The notes: generated by a model from the sequence alone, not told the origin. A DNA stretch of 64,000 bases from Arthrobacter oryzae (GCF_030812315.1 NZ_JAUSSM010000003.1:124001-188000), one strand, 5' to 3'; numbered from the stretch's first letter, positions 30,689 through 39,998 are shown. Made by a program: numbers and translations.

Positions 30689-31453
30689 TCATGAAGCCGC
30701 CAGTACAAGGAGCACCACCAGGGCATTGTTAGCCGCATGAAGTAGCACCGGAGCCCATAGGTTCTCATGGAACCGTCGAACGAGGGCCAACGCGATGCCC
30801 AGGGCGAAGAGGTATGCAAAGGTGAGCGGAAGCAGGTGACAAGCAGCAAACAGCGCTGCCGACAACACGACCGCCACGAACGGACTGCAGCGTTGGGAAA
30901 GGCCGCTGAGGAAGGCACCCCTGAACAGCACCTCTTCCCACAGCGGTGTGAGCACAGCGACGATTAGGAAGCCCAACACGACGAACGGTGCCGGCAGATC
31001 GGCGATCTTGGCCAAAGTGTCATTCGAGGAGCCGGCGGATGTGCTGTCGATCCCCAGATAGGTAAGGGCGGCGAGGAAAAGGCCTTGCAGGCAGGCGGAA
31101 ATGATAATGGCAGACGGGATTTGCCAGAGGAGATGAAGCATCCTGGGCCTGAACCGTCTGAACCCGAGCCGGCCCAATACAAGGCCGTTTCTCCGGATCA
31201 GGTGGATGTACAGGGCCAGCATGGCCGCTGCAGTTGCGCCGCAGAGGAGCAGAAAAATAACGGACTCGGGCGTGAAATCCACGAGGCCTGAAAGCCCCAC
31301 AGCCAGGACGCCCCCTGCCAGGACCGCAATGTACATAGCGACAAACATCAGCGCCCAAGCGGCTTGCTTGAATGTCACGCCCACCGTCGACCCGGAAGCC
31401 TCCAAAGGGTGGTTAATTGGACCGGTTGGCAAGAGTATCCCCCGAGACTTCAT
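30689..31453 (-). CDS. CPBP-family intramembrane protease (CAAX protease-like)
   Basis: 254 residues with about eight membrane segments. The three ABI/CPBP motifs are all present: E-E-V-L-F-R-G (two glutamates plus Arg) at about residue 174, F-A-A-C-H-L-L with His about residue 206, and H-A-A-N-N at about residue 239. Related proteins are membrane metalloproteases linked to bacteriocin self-immunity or CAAX processing. No bacteriocin gene is seen nearby. No ribosome site precedes the ATG. Confidence 0.9.
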   Translation of the reverse strand: MKSRGILLPTGPINHPLEASGSTVGVTFKQAAWALMFVAMYIAVLAGGVLAVGLSGLVDFTPESVIFLLLCGATAAAMLALYIHLIRRNGLVLGRLGFRRFRPRMLHLLWQIPSAIIISACLQGLFLAALTYLGIDSTSAGSSNDTLAKIADLPAPFVVLGFLIVAVLTPLWEEVLFRGAFLSGLSQRCSPFVAVVLSAALFAACHLLPLTFAYLFALGIALALVRRFHENLWAPVLLHAANNALVVLLVLAAS

Positions 31454-31473
31454 ATTGTGAGCCTAACTCAGCC

Positions 31474-31661
31474 TCACCGACGCTCAGTCACGTGTCCTTG
31501 CAAATGCTCAACGGTCCACTCAGCGTTGGTCTTTGGCTGCCAGGGCGGAGGGTTGAAGGGATCGACGTCGGGCACTGTTCCCTGCCCATCGCCGAGAGAG
31601 CCAGGACGACGAGTACGAGGATGACTAGTAGTTCGAGGTACACGAGAAAGCACGTGAACAC
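31474..31661 (-). pseudogene. Small membrane protein, probable one-base frameshift
   Basis: A frame from about GTG 31661 gives V-F-T-C-F-L-V-Y-L-E-L-L-V-I-L-V-L-V-V-L, a strong membrane helix. After G-C-G-A-T-G-G-G (about 31590) a different frame gives G-Q-G-T-V-P-D-V-D-P-F-N-P-P-P-W-Q-P and W-T-V-E-H-L-Q-G-H-V-T-E-R-R to a stop at 31474. Together they look like one 60-residue protein. Low-certainty call. Confidence 0.35.
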
Positions 31662-31773
31662 GCGGCCCCGATACCAAATTCCGTGATGCCTTCTTCCCTC
31701 GCGAGCTCATAGTGTTGCCGCTGGTGCCACGGAGTAGACTCGGCCGAAACGATCAGAGTGGGGGCTCACAGAT

Positions 31774-32049
31774 ATGTCAGCAGCAGCTTCGCCGGCCGTG
31801 GCGGGCTACAACCGGATGGCCATCGTTTCAGTGGTCTGTGCGGTGGTGGCAGTGGCCGGGTTCTTCTTCGGGAGCTTCACGATCTTGGCGGTTTTCGTCG
31901 TCGGCGCGGGTCACGTGGCCCTCAACCAGGTCAACCGTGACGGCAGCCAGGGGCGTCAGCTCGCACGGGCATCACTCGCTGTCGGCTATGCCATCGGAAT
32001 CTTCGGCCTGCTCATCACGATCATGTCTGTGTTCGGCGCTTACACCTAA
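31774..32049 (+). CDS. DUF4190-type membrane protein
   Basis: 91 residues with two or three membrane helices: A-I-V-S-V-V-C-A-V-V-A-V-A-G-F-F-F-G, then the G-H-V-A-L-N-Q-V-N-R-D-G motif that marks DUF4190 (a conserved G-H-x-A-L segment in the loop), and a final helix A-V-G-Y-A-I-G-I-F-G-L-L. Function unknown. Confidence 0.82.
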   Translation: MSAAASPAVAGYNRMAIVSVVCAVVAVAGFFFGSFTILAVFVVGAGHVALNQVNRDGSQGRQLARASLAVGYAIGIFGLLITIMSVFGAYT

Positions 32050-32136
32050 GTACCGTCGGTTCCATCTAGTCCCGGGCCTCTCCGTCCATCTTGGTTCCCG
32101 TAGGATGCGAAGCTGGCTGAGGATTCGGAGGTTGGA

Positions 32137-33066
32137 GTGCGCGCAATTCTGTTGGGTGGCACTGGTGCCATAGGCGGTGCCACAGCGATGCTGCTTTCCC
32201 GGGCTGGCTGGGATGTGGAGGTGACCGGCCGCGATCCGTCCCGGATGCCGACGGAGATGTCAGGGTGCGGAGTGCGCTTTCACCAGCTTGAACGCAGCGA
32301 CACCCGCGGTGTGGAACGGCTTGTGGGGAACGGCTCGGATCTGCTCGTCGACCTCGTCGCGTATACAGCCCCCGACGTGCGGGCACTCCTGCCGGCCATG
32401 GCATCGGTGGAAAGCCTGGTCCTGGTATCGAGCCGAGCCGTCTACCTCGACGATTCCGGGCGGCACATCAACGGGGACGACCCGCCACAGTTTGAGGGAC
32501 CGGTCCGCGAAGACTGCCCCACCCTGCCGCCTGCAACGGACGACGCGGACCCGTTCACCCAGGAAGGGTATGCCCCTTGCAAGGTTGCCGCCGAGCTGGC
32601 GGCCCTCGACTCAGGCCTTCCGGTCACGGTGATCCGGCCATCGAAAGTTCACGGCCGTTGGGCGCGGAACGCTCGCACGAAGAGTGTGGTCGAGAGGATG
32701 CTCCGGGGGGAGCACACAATTGAGCTCGCCGACGGCGACACAATCGATCACCTTACCGCGGCGCCGAATGCCGCAGCACTTATCGAGACCGTCGCCGGCC
32801 GTCCCGGCCACCGTATACTCAACGCCGCCGATCCTGACACCCCGACGGCCCGGGAGATCGTCGGCGCCATCGCGGCCGAACTCTCATGGGGAGGAACCAT
32901 AGAGCGTGTCGCCAGCGGTACCGACCGAGGACACCATCCATGGCAGACACCCATGACGCTAGACTCGGCGGCCGCCCGTGAGCTCGGATATGAACCGGCA
33001 GGGAGCGGCATCAGCCTCATAGCTGAAGAGGTCCGGTGGGTTCTGTCGCAGGTGGCTGCCCGGTAG
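32137..33066 (+). CDS. NAD(P)-dependent epimerase/dehydratase-type SDR
   Basis: 309 residues, GTG start. The dinucleotide motif is L-G-G-T-G-A-I-G-G at residues 6-14. Extended-SDR features: V-L-V-S-S-R-A-V-Y strand, and Y-A-P-C-K supplying the Tyr/Lys active pair; C-terminal half with I-D-H-L-T-A-A-P-N and R-I-L-N-A-A-D-P as in sugar epimerases. Substrate unknown. It stands alone between DUF4190 and AraC genes. Confidence 0.88.
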   Translation: MRAILLGGTGAIGGATAMLLSRAGWDVEVTGRDPSRMPTEMSGCGVRFHQLERSDTRGVERLVGNGSDLLVDLVAYTAPDVRALLPAMASVESLVLVSSRAVYLDDSGRHINGDDPPQFEGPVREDCPTLPPATDDADPFTQEGYAPCKVAAELAALDSGLPVTVIRPSKVHGRWARNARTKSVVERMLRGEHTIELADGDTIDHLTAAPNAAALIETVAGRPGHRILNAADPDTPTAREIVGAIAAELSWGGTIERVASGTDRGHHPWQTPMTLDSAAARELGYEPAGSGISLIAEEVRWVLSQVAAR

Positions 33067-33267
33067 AGCCCGATACGGCTCAAAATCGTCGGAGCGGTGA
33101 CCCCTGTGCCGCGGGGCCGTCGTCGGGCAGGCCGGCAGTGGGAGGTGCTAGGCGATGCGGGTCGGGGACAGGAGAACAGCCGTGTCTAAATTCTGATCTT
33201 TTCGGGCAGGGAATGTCGGGTCTACCGGCTGGAGTCTCCGTACCGTAGTGAAGGAAAGGAGGTAGCC

Positions 33268-34137
33268 GTGCAGGAATGGAACCGGGCCATTGGGCTCATC
33301 GAGGCGGACCTTGCTTCGCCGATCGACGTTGGACATCTGGCACAGGTCGCTCTCACCTCGGAGTACCACTTCCGGCGGATGTTTGCCTCGCTCGCGGGCT
33401 TGCCGTTGTCCGAGTACATCAGGCGTCGGCGGCTGACAGCGGCGACAGCGGAAATTGTCGCCGGCCAGGCGGTACTGGACGTGGCGATCCGGTACGGGTA
33501 TGGGTCGGCCGAGGCGTTCACCCGGGCTTTCAAAGCCATGCACGGCCTCACTCCGTCACAGGCGCGACGCCCGGGCGCCGTGCTCCATTCACAACCGCAA
33601 TTAAGATTCCATCTTCGAATCGAAGGGAGTGCTGACATGAAGCACCGCATAGTAAAGAAAGACGCCTTCCGCCTTATCGGGCTCAAGACGCGTGTCCGGC
33701 TCATCTACGAGGGCCCGAACCCGGACATCGAGACGTTCGAGCGGAGCCTGGACCCGACAGTGAGGCCGCGGCTGGCCGCGCTATCAGACACGGAGCCATT
33801 AGGACTGCTGGCTGTCACCGAGAACATCGAGGAACCGGGAACAGAGGGAAGCGAATTGGACTACTGGCGAGCTGCGGCATCATCACAGACAGCGCCGGAC
33901 GGATACGACTCCACAGATATTCCAGCCGGTTTATGGGTCGTATTCGAGACAGAAGGCAAGTTTCCGGAGGCCCTGCAGCACCTCTGGGCTGACGCAGCGG
34001 CCGAGTGGTTCCCCGCTAATCCATATCGCTGGGCGCCCGGACCACAGCTGCTGAGCGTCCAACCAGGACCAGACGGTTCTAAAGGCCGCGGTCAGTTATG
34101 GATCCCCATCGAAGCAGACACCGCCTCTCCGAGATAG
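33268..34137 (+). CDS. AraC-type regulator with GyrI-like ligand domain
   Basis: 289 residues; GTG start behind AAAGGAGG, a strong ribosome site. The DNA-binding domain is N-terminal (residues 1-100): L-A-S-P-I-D-V-G-H-L-A-Q-V-A, then F-R-R-M-F and V-A-I-R-Y-G-Y-G-S-A-E-A-F-T-R-A-F with P-S-Q-A-R-R. After it comes a GyrI-like effector domain, as in Rob/SoxS-type multidrug sensors (K-D-A-F-R-L-I-G-L-K-T-R). It likely senses a small hydrophobic ligand and may act on the metallo-hydrolase gene downstream. Confidence 0.9.
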   Translation: MQEWNRAIGLIEADLASPIDVGHLAQVALTSEYHFRRMFASLAGLPLSEYIRRRRLTAATAEIVAGQAVLDVAIRYGYGSAEAFTRAFKAMHGLTPSQARRPGAVLHSQPQLRFHLRIEGSADMKHRIVKKDAFRLIGLKTRVRLIYEGPNPDIETFERSLDPTVRPRLAALSDTEPLGLLAVTENIEEPGTEGSELDYWRAAASSQTAPDGYDSTDIPAGLWVVFETEGKFPEALQHLWADAAAEWFPANPYRWAPGPQLLSVQPGPDGSKGRGQLWIPIEADTASPR

Positions 34138-34268
34138 TGCCAAGACCAGGTCTTCTGCCCGGTTCAGCGACCGCGGCTCACCCGATCCGCCCCATAGTGC
34201 TTGCAATCTACTCCCGCCAGCTACTACGGTCTCGACAAACGGTTGCAAAGCACCAGCGGAAGGCATTC

Positions 34269-35090
34269 ATGCTGAAGGAAGTCGCGGAGGGCGTTCTCGT
34301 TCACGAGAGCGAATTCATCCAGAGTAATTCCGTTGTCGTGCAGGGCACGGACGGTGTGTTGCTCATCGACCCCGGCATAACGGTCGACGAAATGACGGGC
34401 CTCGCGAACGACCTCCATGAGTGGGGCCAGCCCGTCGTGGCAGGCTTCTCGACGCATCCTGATTGGGACCACGTGCTCTGGCACGCGAACTTCGGCGACG
34501 TGCCCCGTTACGGTACAGCCCGCTGCGCGGCCTCCATCCAGGATCTGCTGTCGAACGCGGACTGGAAGGCCCGCATAGCCGTGGGGCTCCCGCCGGAGTA
34601 CGCCGAGCAGATCCCGATGGATCTGCTCGGTCTCATAACCGGCCTGCCCGCCGAAGCTGCGCAGATTCCTTGGGATGGCCCCAAAGTCCGGATCATCGAG
34701 CATCAGGCCCATGCCCCAGGCCATGCGGCGCTGTTGATCGAGGAGCGCCGCGTCCTCGTCGCCGGCGACATGCTTTCTGACATCCTGATGCCGTTCCTCG
34801 ACTTGGAGGCCGTTGACCCGGTCGAGGACTACCTCGCCGCGTTGCGGCTGTTCGAGAGCGTGGCGGACGGCGTTGACGCTGTCATCCCCGGTCACGGCTC
34901 AGTCGGCGGCGCTGAGCAGGTCCGAGTACGTATCAAACAGGATCGCGCGTACGTGCAGGACCTGCGAGACGGCGGTGTTCCCGACGACCCGCGGGTCGGT
35001 CCATCGGCCACGTTGGATTGGCTGCCCGACGTGCATAGATGGCAACTCCAGCAGCTCGCCCAAAGAGAGCAGCACGAGACGCCCGAATAG
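34269..35090 (+). CDS. Metallo-beta-lactamase-fold hydrolase
   Basis: 273 residues from the ATG at 34269, with GGAAGG upstream; 57 extra upstream codons overlap the AraC gene and are not used. Metal-binding residues appear in S-T-H-P-D-W-D-H-V (about residues 59-67), H-A-P-G-H-A-A (about 153) and V-A-G-D-M-L, P-G-H-G-S later. Members include lactonases, glyoxalase II and thiol hydrolases; the substrate is unknown and antibiotic resistance should not be inferred. Confidence 0.88.
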   Translation: MLKEVAEGVLVHESEFIQSNSVVVQGTDGVLLIDPGITVDEMTGLANDLHEWGQPVVAGFSTHPDWDHVLWHANFGDVPRYGTARCAASIQDLLSNADWKARIAVGLPPEYAEQIPMDLLGLITGLPAEAAQIPWDGPKVRIIEHQAHAPGHAALLIEERRVLVAGDMLSDILMPFLDLEAVDPVEDYLAALRLFESVADGVDAVIPGHGSVGGAEQVRVRIKQDRAYVQDLRDGGVPDDPRVGPSATLDWLPDVHRWQLQQLAQREQHETPE

Positions 35091-35179
35091 CGTGGCGTGG
35101 ATCGGGTTTCCCCTCGAAGATGCCGGCTATGTGAAGTCCAGCCCTGAACCCACCGCACCAGCCGTTGTACATGCGTCGC

Positions 35180-36031
35180 CTACTCGCCTGCCTTCCGAGC
35201 GATGATCGTATAAGTACAAGGCACAAGATCACGCTCGGATTCTGGCCACGCGAAGCCCTCTGGCACCTCCACCATGCGGGGCGCGAACTTCCACGGGATT
35301 GTTTTGTCCTCGTAGACACGAAGAATCTGCAGGCCCGCCCCGATGAGGGAGTTGATGATTTCGGACAGGGGATGCGCCCATTGGTACGTCCGGGAGTGAG
35401 TCAACTTGCCGTCTCCGACGTAGGTGGACTCGTCGTCCCAAAGCTGCGCCTCACCGTTGCCAAAGTACGGGTGGCGAAGCTGCAGTCCGTCGGCATGCTC
35501 ATCAATGGCGTAGAGAGCAGGATGCCCATCGCGGATGTAGAACGTTCCGCCAGCCCGCAGGAGCCCTGCTATTTGCGTCGCCCAGCGGTCCAGGTCTGGC
35601 AACCACGTGATTGTTCCGATGCTGGTGTAGACGAGGTCGAAGTCACCGTCTACGGCGGCACAGGACTCGAGAACGTCGCTCTCGACCCAAGTAGCATCGA
35701 TGCCCAGACGTTCCGCCAGGTTGGCAGCAGATTCCAAGGCACCCGGGGAGAAATCCACGCCGGTGACTCTAGCCCCTGCCCTAGCTAGGGAAAGCGTATC
35801 GGTGCCGATATGGCACTGAAGATGACAAACATCTAGACCGGAGACCGAGCCGTCCGGGAGGAAGGGCACGAGTGCGGCCAAGTCGGTCCGGATGATTCGG
35901 GTTAGATGGTTGGGATCGTCAAAGTCGCTGATCCCGTACGCCTGTTCGTGGAGGGGAACCCGGTCTTCCCAGTTATCACGGTTGCTCGCGCGTGCAGAAT
36001 CCCAGTCGATCGCAATCCGGCCATCATTCAT
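35180..36031 (-). CDS. Class I SAM-dependent methyltransferase
   Basis: 283 residues. Motif I: G-L-D-V-C-H-L-Q-C-H-I-G-T-D-T-L-S-L-A at about residue 65, followed by V-T-G-V-D-F-S-P and D-F-D-L-V-Y-T-S-I-G-T-I-T-W-L. The C-H-L-Q-C variant of the glycine motif is common in the group with an N-terminal N-R-x-x-W-E-x-R-x-x-x-H segment, which is present here. Substrate unknown. Confidence 0.88.
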   Translation of the reverse strand: MNDGRIAIDWDSARASNRDNWEDRVPLHEQAYGISDFDDPNHLTRIIRTDLAALVPFLPDGSVSGLDVCHLQCHIGTDTLSLARAGARVTGVDFSPGALESAANLAERLGIDATWVESDVLESCAAVDGDFDLVYTSIGTITWLPDLDRWATQIAGLLRAGGTFYIRDGHPALYAIDEHADGLQLRHPYFGNGEAQLWDDESTYVGDGKLTHSRTYQWAHPLSEIINSLIGAGLQILRVYEDKTIPWKFAPRMVEVPEGFAWPESERDLVPCTYTIIARKAGE

Positions 36032-36185
36032 ACGGCGAGTCTATGCAGGGGACAGTCGAAATCAGGATATTACATCGATCTTTCGGGCGTCTTTGTTCTT
36101 ACTTCAGCGGCGGACGGTCACACGACCGTGGCACGGATGCTGAGCCCAACGAGTCCATACCGCAATCCCGCCAGGAGCATCTGGG

Positions 36186-36803
36186 ATGAGAGCGTCCCCG
36201 TCTCCAAAGGGTAATCAGGTAGTCGTCACGCTAGCGGCCGGATTAACCCCGGTTCTAGCCTGGACAGGACTGGGATCTTTTCAGTGGCTGGGGAACTCGC
36301 GGATCAGCACCGGCTACCCTGGCGGCTCCTTCCGGCCCCTGGAATCCGTTCAGCGGGACGCAATGGCCGCGTTCCTCTTCCGGAAGGCCGGATCTCCCGC
36401 CTGGTTCGTTCCCCCTGCCGTCTCGCCGTTCAGGGACCTCGCCCCCGGAGACGCGTTCTACAGGGAGATCACCTGGCTGGCCTACCAGCGGATCACCACC
36501 GGCTATGACGACGGCACCTTCCGCCCCCGCAACCCGGTGTCACGGGAAGCCATGGCCGCTTTCCTTTACCGCTACGCCACAACGCTGGCCGGGGCGCCCG
36601 CCTATGCCGCGCCAGCCACTGCGCCTTTCAGCGACGTCCGTCCCGGCGACGCCTTCCACCGGGAAGTGAGCTGGGCCGCCGCCGCAGGGATCACCACAGG
36701 TTATCCAGACGGCAGTTTCCGCCCCGGCGCGCCGGTTTCACGCGAAGCCATGGCAGCGTTCCTGTACCGGCTCACCAACCCGGACAAGCCCATGCCGCAG
36801 TAA
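36186..36803 (+). CDS. SLH-domain protein, probably a C-terminal fragment
   Basis: 205 residues. Three S-layer-homology repeats fill most of the length: I-S-T-G-Y-P-G-G-S-F-R-P, I-T-T-G-Y-D-D-G-T-F-R-P and I-T-T-G-Y-P-D-G-S-F-R-P, each followed by R-x-A-M-A-A-F-L. SLH domains anchor proteins to the cell wall and normally sit at one end of a larger protein with a signal peptide. Here the first repeat lacks its start and the 30 residues before it look unrelated, so the gene is likely a truncated relic that ends at its native stop, followed by a terminator. Confidence 0.75.
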   Translation: MRASPSPKGNQVVVTLAAGLTPVLAWTGLGSFQWLGNSRISTGYPGGSFRPLESVQRDAMAAFLFRKAGSPAWFVPPAVSPFRDLAPGDAFYREITWLAYQRITTGYDDGTFRPRNPVSREAMAAFLYRYATTLAGAPAYAAPATAPFSDVRPGDAFHREVSWAAAAGITTGYPDGSFRPGAPVSREAMAAFLYRLTNPDKPMPQ

Positions 36804-36841
36804 CCCGCCGGCCGACTTCGTTGCGGCACGGCGTTGCGGAG

Positions 36842-36868
36842 GCCGCCGTCGTCGATAACGACGGCGGC
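36842..36868. terminator. Hairpin terminator
   Basis: GCCGCCGTCGT (36842-36852) pairs with ACGACGGCGGC (36858-36868) across a 5-nt loop. It lies between the SLH gene and a convergent methyltransferase gene and can serve both. Confidence 0.75.
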
Positions 36869-36890
36869 GCGCAGGGAACGCGCGATGGTT

Positions 36891-37715
36891 CTACTCGGGG
36901 GTGGCCACCCAGACGGTCCGGCTGGCGCGGGGTTCCAGCTCGATGTCGGAGAACCGCTCCAGCAGCTCTTCCACGGCGTCGCGGTCGGCCCCGGTCAGGG
37001 CCGCCAGGTGTGAGAATCGCGAGAACCACTGCCGGGCGTACTCCCCTGCAGCCGGGGTCACGGGTGCGATGGTCGTCACCTCAGACCGGGTGACGCCGAA
37101 CCCGGCGGCCTCGATGACCGGGGTCCAGTTCGGGTGGTGGTTCCACCCCTCGGCCGCCGCAGCGGCGTGGCAGCGCTGCTCCAGCAGCGCTGCGCGCGGA
37201 TGGCTTAGGAAGCGGGGCAGAGCGGCGAGCTCGACGACGACCAGAATCCCACCCGGCGCCAGTGCCCGGCGGGCCCCCGACAAGAGCCGGGCGGGGTTGG
37301 CGACGTGGTGTAGCGAGGACGATGCCCACACCAGGTCAACCGGCGCCTCGGCCACTGCATCGGCCGTGATCAAGGAGCCGGCAAGGGCAGGGAAGCCGTC
37401 GTCGAGGTCGGCCTCGACCACGGCGAAGCCCTGCTCGCGCAGCAGCTCGAGCATCTGCGGGTCGTTGTCGACGCACGTCACCGTGGCGTCGGGGTACCGA
37501 TCGCGCAGCAGCCGACTACCTGCGCCGGTTCCGGCGCCGAGGTCAACCACGCTGCGCGCAGCTGGCACCCCGGTCAAGTCCAAGACGGCTGCGAGGGAGT
37601 CGCCAAAGACCTCGGCGTCCAGGTCGAGGACGCGGTGCTGGCCATGACCGCCAGATCGCCGGTGGAGCTGGTGGTCGGTGTCCCGCATCCGGCGGGGGTG
37701 GTGATCCATGTTCAT
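36891..37715 (-). CDS. Class I SAM-dependent methyltransferase
   Basis: 274 residues from the ATG at 37715, 7 bases after the stop of the flavoprotein gene; longer upstream codons overlap that gene. Motif I is V-V-D-L-G-A-G-T-G-A-G-S at about residue 52, then C-V-D-N-D-P-Q-M-L and L-V-W-A-S-S-S-L-H-H-V. The Leu-His-His motif is typical of small-molecule methyltransferases. It forms an operon with the oxidoreductase, suggesting both act on one substrate. Confidence 0.87.
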   Translation of the reverse strand: MNMDHHPRRMRDTDHQLHRRSGGHGQHRVLDLDAEVFGDSLAAVLDLTGVPAARSVVDLGAGTGAGSRLLRDRYPDATVTCVDNDPQMLELLREQGFAVVEADLDDGFPALAGSLITADAVAEAPVDLVWASSSLHHVANPARLLSGARRALAPGGILVVVELAALPRFLSHPRAALLEQRCHAAAAAEGWNHHPNWTPVIEAAGFGVTRSEVTTIAPVTPAAGEYARQWFSRFSHLAALTGADRDAVEELLERFSDIELEPRASRTVWVATPE

Positions 37716-37722
37716 CGCCTTT

Positions 37723-38772
37723 CTATGTTGCCGCAGGGCCCATGCCGGCGGTCTGCCCATCACCAAGGCCATGGCGGCGGATACCCAGCAAGATCTTAGA
37801 GACGGCTGCTTCCGAGGCGGCCGAGAAGGGGCCGAAGTGCCCGTCAACGGCCCATCGGGTTTCCTCTTCGATGAGGTCGGCGTTGATCCCTGCGCCGGTC
37901 ATGACACCCTCGGCCGCAGCGGTGATCACCTGAGCCATCAAGTTGGAGACATTGCCCGCCGCAAACACGCCGCGGACGGCCGTCGCACCCATAGCGTCGG
38001 TCTCGATAAACCGTCCGGCTCCCGACGGATGCACCTGAGAACTCAGCCCGAGTGATTCCAGAAGGGCGGATCTGGCCTCCATCCGGGTTCCGACAGCCAG
38101 GGCCTGCACGTCGAACGAAGAGCCTTGGCGAAGCGTGATCCCCGTGAGGACACCATCGACAGCGTCAACAGAAGCCACGGCGCCGTCAACGACTGTTACG
38201 GACCGGCCAGCGAGCTTCTCCCACTCCTCGTCGGTGGGTTCTAAGGTGTCGTTGAGGAAGAGCGTGATCTCCCGGGACCACTGCCTGAACAACAGTGCCT
38301 GATGGACGGACAGCGGGCCTGTGCCCAGCACTCCAATCCGTTGCCCGCGGATTTCCCAGCCATGGCAGTAGGGGCAGTGCACAACGCCCTTTCCCCATTG
38401 CTCCCGCAGCCCGTCGATGGGAGGCAGCTCGTCTGCCAAGCCGGTGGCGACGAGGAGGCGTCTGCCGGAGAACCGGCGGGCATCTCCTAGAATCACCTCG
38501 AATCCATCGGGGGTTCGCCGTGCCGAAACGGCATCGCCGTCAATGACCGTTCCTCCGTAGGAAAGCACTTCGCTGCGTCCGATGGACAGGAGTTCACCGG
38601 GGTTCATACCGTCCCTCGAAAGATAACCGTGTATACCCGCCGCGGGTGCGTTGCGTGGAGTTCCGGAATCGATGACCAGCACCGAGCGCAGCGCCCGGCC
38701 CAGCGTCGTGGCCGCGCTGAGTCCAGCCGCGCCGCCGCCAACAATCACAACGTCATACCGTGTGGTGTCCAT
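37723..38772 (-). CDS. Thioredoxin-reductase-like FAD oxidoreductase
   Basis: 349 residues from the ATG at 38772. FAD motif V-V-I-V-G-G-G-A-A-G-L-S, central C-P-Y-C-H-G-W-E giving a redox C-x-x-C at about residue 138, NAD(P) motif V-L-G-T-G-P-L-S, and C-terminal V-F-A-A-G-N-V-S. The order matches thioredoxin reductases, but C-P-Y-C replaces the usual C-A-T-C and the C-terminus is extended by about 30 residues, as in dithiol oxidases and holomycin-type enzymes. Its partner is likely a small thiol metabolite or protein. It diverges from an XRE-cupin regulator, which may control it. Confidence 0.85.
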   Translation of the reverse strand: MDTTRYDVVIVGGGAAGLSAATTLGRALRSVLVIDSGTPRNAPAAGIHGYLSRDGMNPGELLSIGRSEVLSYGGTVIDGDAVSARRTPDGFEVILGDARRFSGRRLLVATGLADELPPIDGLREQWGKGVVHCPYCHGWEIRGQRIGVLGTGPLSVHQALLFRQWSREITLFLNDTLEPTDEEWEKLAGRSVTVVDGAVASVDAVDGVLTGITLRQGSSFDVQALAVGTRMEARSALLESLGLSSQVHPSGAGRFIETDAMGATAVRGVFAAGNVSNLMAQVITAAAEGVMTGAGINADLIEEETRWAVDGHFGPFSAASEAAVSKILLGIRRHGLGDGQTAGMGPAAT

Positions 38773-38886
38773 ACTGATTTGTCCTTTCGTGATAGTTCGC
38801 CGCCAGCGTCCTTGGGCGGCTACACCAGCTTCCATAGCAAGAGCGAGAATTGACAAAACTAATTGCTGTTATGGCAAAGTGGTCGT

Positions 38887-39471
38887 ATGGCAAATGAGCT
38901 TGACGATGTTCTCGGGGCGGTCGGCCCCCGGCTTCGGACACTCCGTACGGAACGGAACCTCACCCTCGGAGATGTGTCCTCCGCATCCGGAGTATCGGTG
39001 AGCACCCTCTCCCGTCTGGAATCCGGCCAACGCAGGCCAAACCTCGAAATCCTGCTGCCCCTCGCGAGGTTGTACGGTGTTCCCCTCGATGATCTGGTCG
39101 GCGCCCCGGCCACCGGGGATCCGCGAATTCACCTGCGGCCCATCACCCATGGCGGCATGACCGCTGTTCCTCTCACCCGCCGCCCCGGCGGATTGCAGGC
39201 CTTCAAGATGGTGCTCGCCGGTGAGGCCCGCGGGACCGAGCCGGACCCCCGCGTTCACGAAGGCTACGAGTGGCTCTACATCCTCAACGGACGACTGCGT
39301 TTGGTGCTGGGCGACAAAGACTTTGAACTTCGCCCTGGCGAAGCCGCCGAATTCGACACCCACACACCGCACTGGTTCGCCAGCGCTGACGGCAGACCCG
39401 TCGAGTTCATCAGTCTGTTTGGGCAGCAGGGCGAGCGGATGCACGTACGCGCACGCCCCAAGCCCTCATAG
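38887..39471 (+). CDS. XRE-family regulator with C-terminal cupin
   Basis: 194 residues from the ATG at 38887. N-terminal HTH: L-R-T-L-R-T-E-R-N-L-T-L-G-D-V-S-S-A-S-G-V and S-V-S-T-L-S-R-L-E-S-G. C-terminal cupin with H-E-G-Y-E-W-L-Y-I-L-N-G and F-D-T-H-T-P-H-W-F. It should sense a small ligand through the cupin. The 114-bp divergent gap to the flavoprotein gene, which includes TTGACA at 38850-38855, would hold the shared operator. Confidence 0.9.
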   Translation: MANELDDVLGAVGPRLRTLRTERNLTLGDVSSASGVSVSTLSRLESGQRRPNLEILLPLARLYGVPLDDLVGAPATGDPRIHLRPITHGGMTAVPLTRRPGGLQAFKMVLAGEARGTEPDPRVHEGYEWLYILNGRLRLVLGDKDFELRPGEAAEFDTHTPHWFASADGRPVEFISLFGQQGERMHVRARPKPS

Positions 39472-39553
39472 ACGCACTTCATTCAGGGCGATTGGAGGAT
39501 GACTGTCTCTGGTAGCCTCGGCACGGTCACAGTGGCTGGTCTTGGGGGAACGC

Positions 39554-39973
39554 TTGAGTAAGAAAATAGCTTGCCTGTCAGTGCTGGTCAGCGGCGTTGC
39601 CCCGGCTCCCAGGGAGAGGCTGACGCGGGCGCAAAAGTGGTCTGTGGCCCTTTCACTTGTGGGAGCAATAGTTTCCTTGCCGGCGGCCGGTCTCCTCGGA
39701 GCAGCACTCGGGTACTACCCATCCCGAATGGACTGCACGCAGGAGACCCTTGGCTCCGGCTGCTACGAGGGCGAACTGCTGATAGCCAGTGTGTTCTTCG
39801 CCGTCCTATTTGTGCCGTTCTTCATGGCTTCCCTCAGCGTGGCGGTACATCACCGCAAGAGTGCCCGGAAGCTGGCGAACTGGTGGCCGTTCTTCGCGCT
39901 GTGCGCAGTGCCTTTTTCCGTGATCGTCATGTTCGTCATTTCCGCCACGGCCAATCCCAACGAGTATTTCTGA
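39554..39973 (+). CDS. Three-helix membrane protein, hypothetical
   Basis: 139 residues from a TTG at 39554, chosen because GGGGGA lies 5 bases upstream. Helices: V-A-L-S-L-V-G-A-I-V-S-L-P-A-A-G, L-I-A-S-V-F-F-A-V-L-F-V-P-F-F-M, and F-F-A-L-C-A-V-P-F-S-V-I-V-M-F. The first loop has two cysteines, D-C-T-Q-E-T-L-G-S-G-C-Y-E-G. Unrecognised family. A terminator inside the dispersed 80-bp repeat follows. Confidence 0.65.
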   Translation: MSKKIACLSVLVSGVAPAPRERLTRAQKWSVALSLVGAIVSLPAAGLLGAALGYYPSRMDCTQETLGSGCYEGELLIASVFFAVLFVPFFMASLSVAVHHRKSARKLANWWPFFALCAVPFSVIVMFVISATANPNEYF

Positions 39974-39998
39974 CCTATCGCCCATTCAGGGCCAGGTT

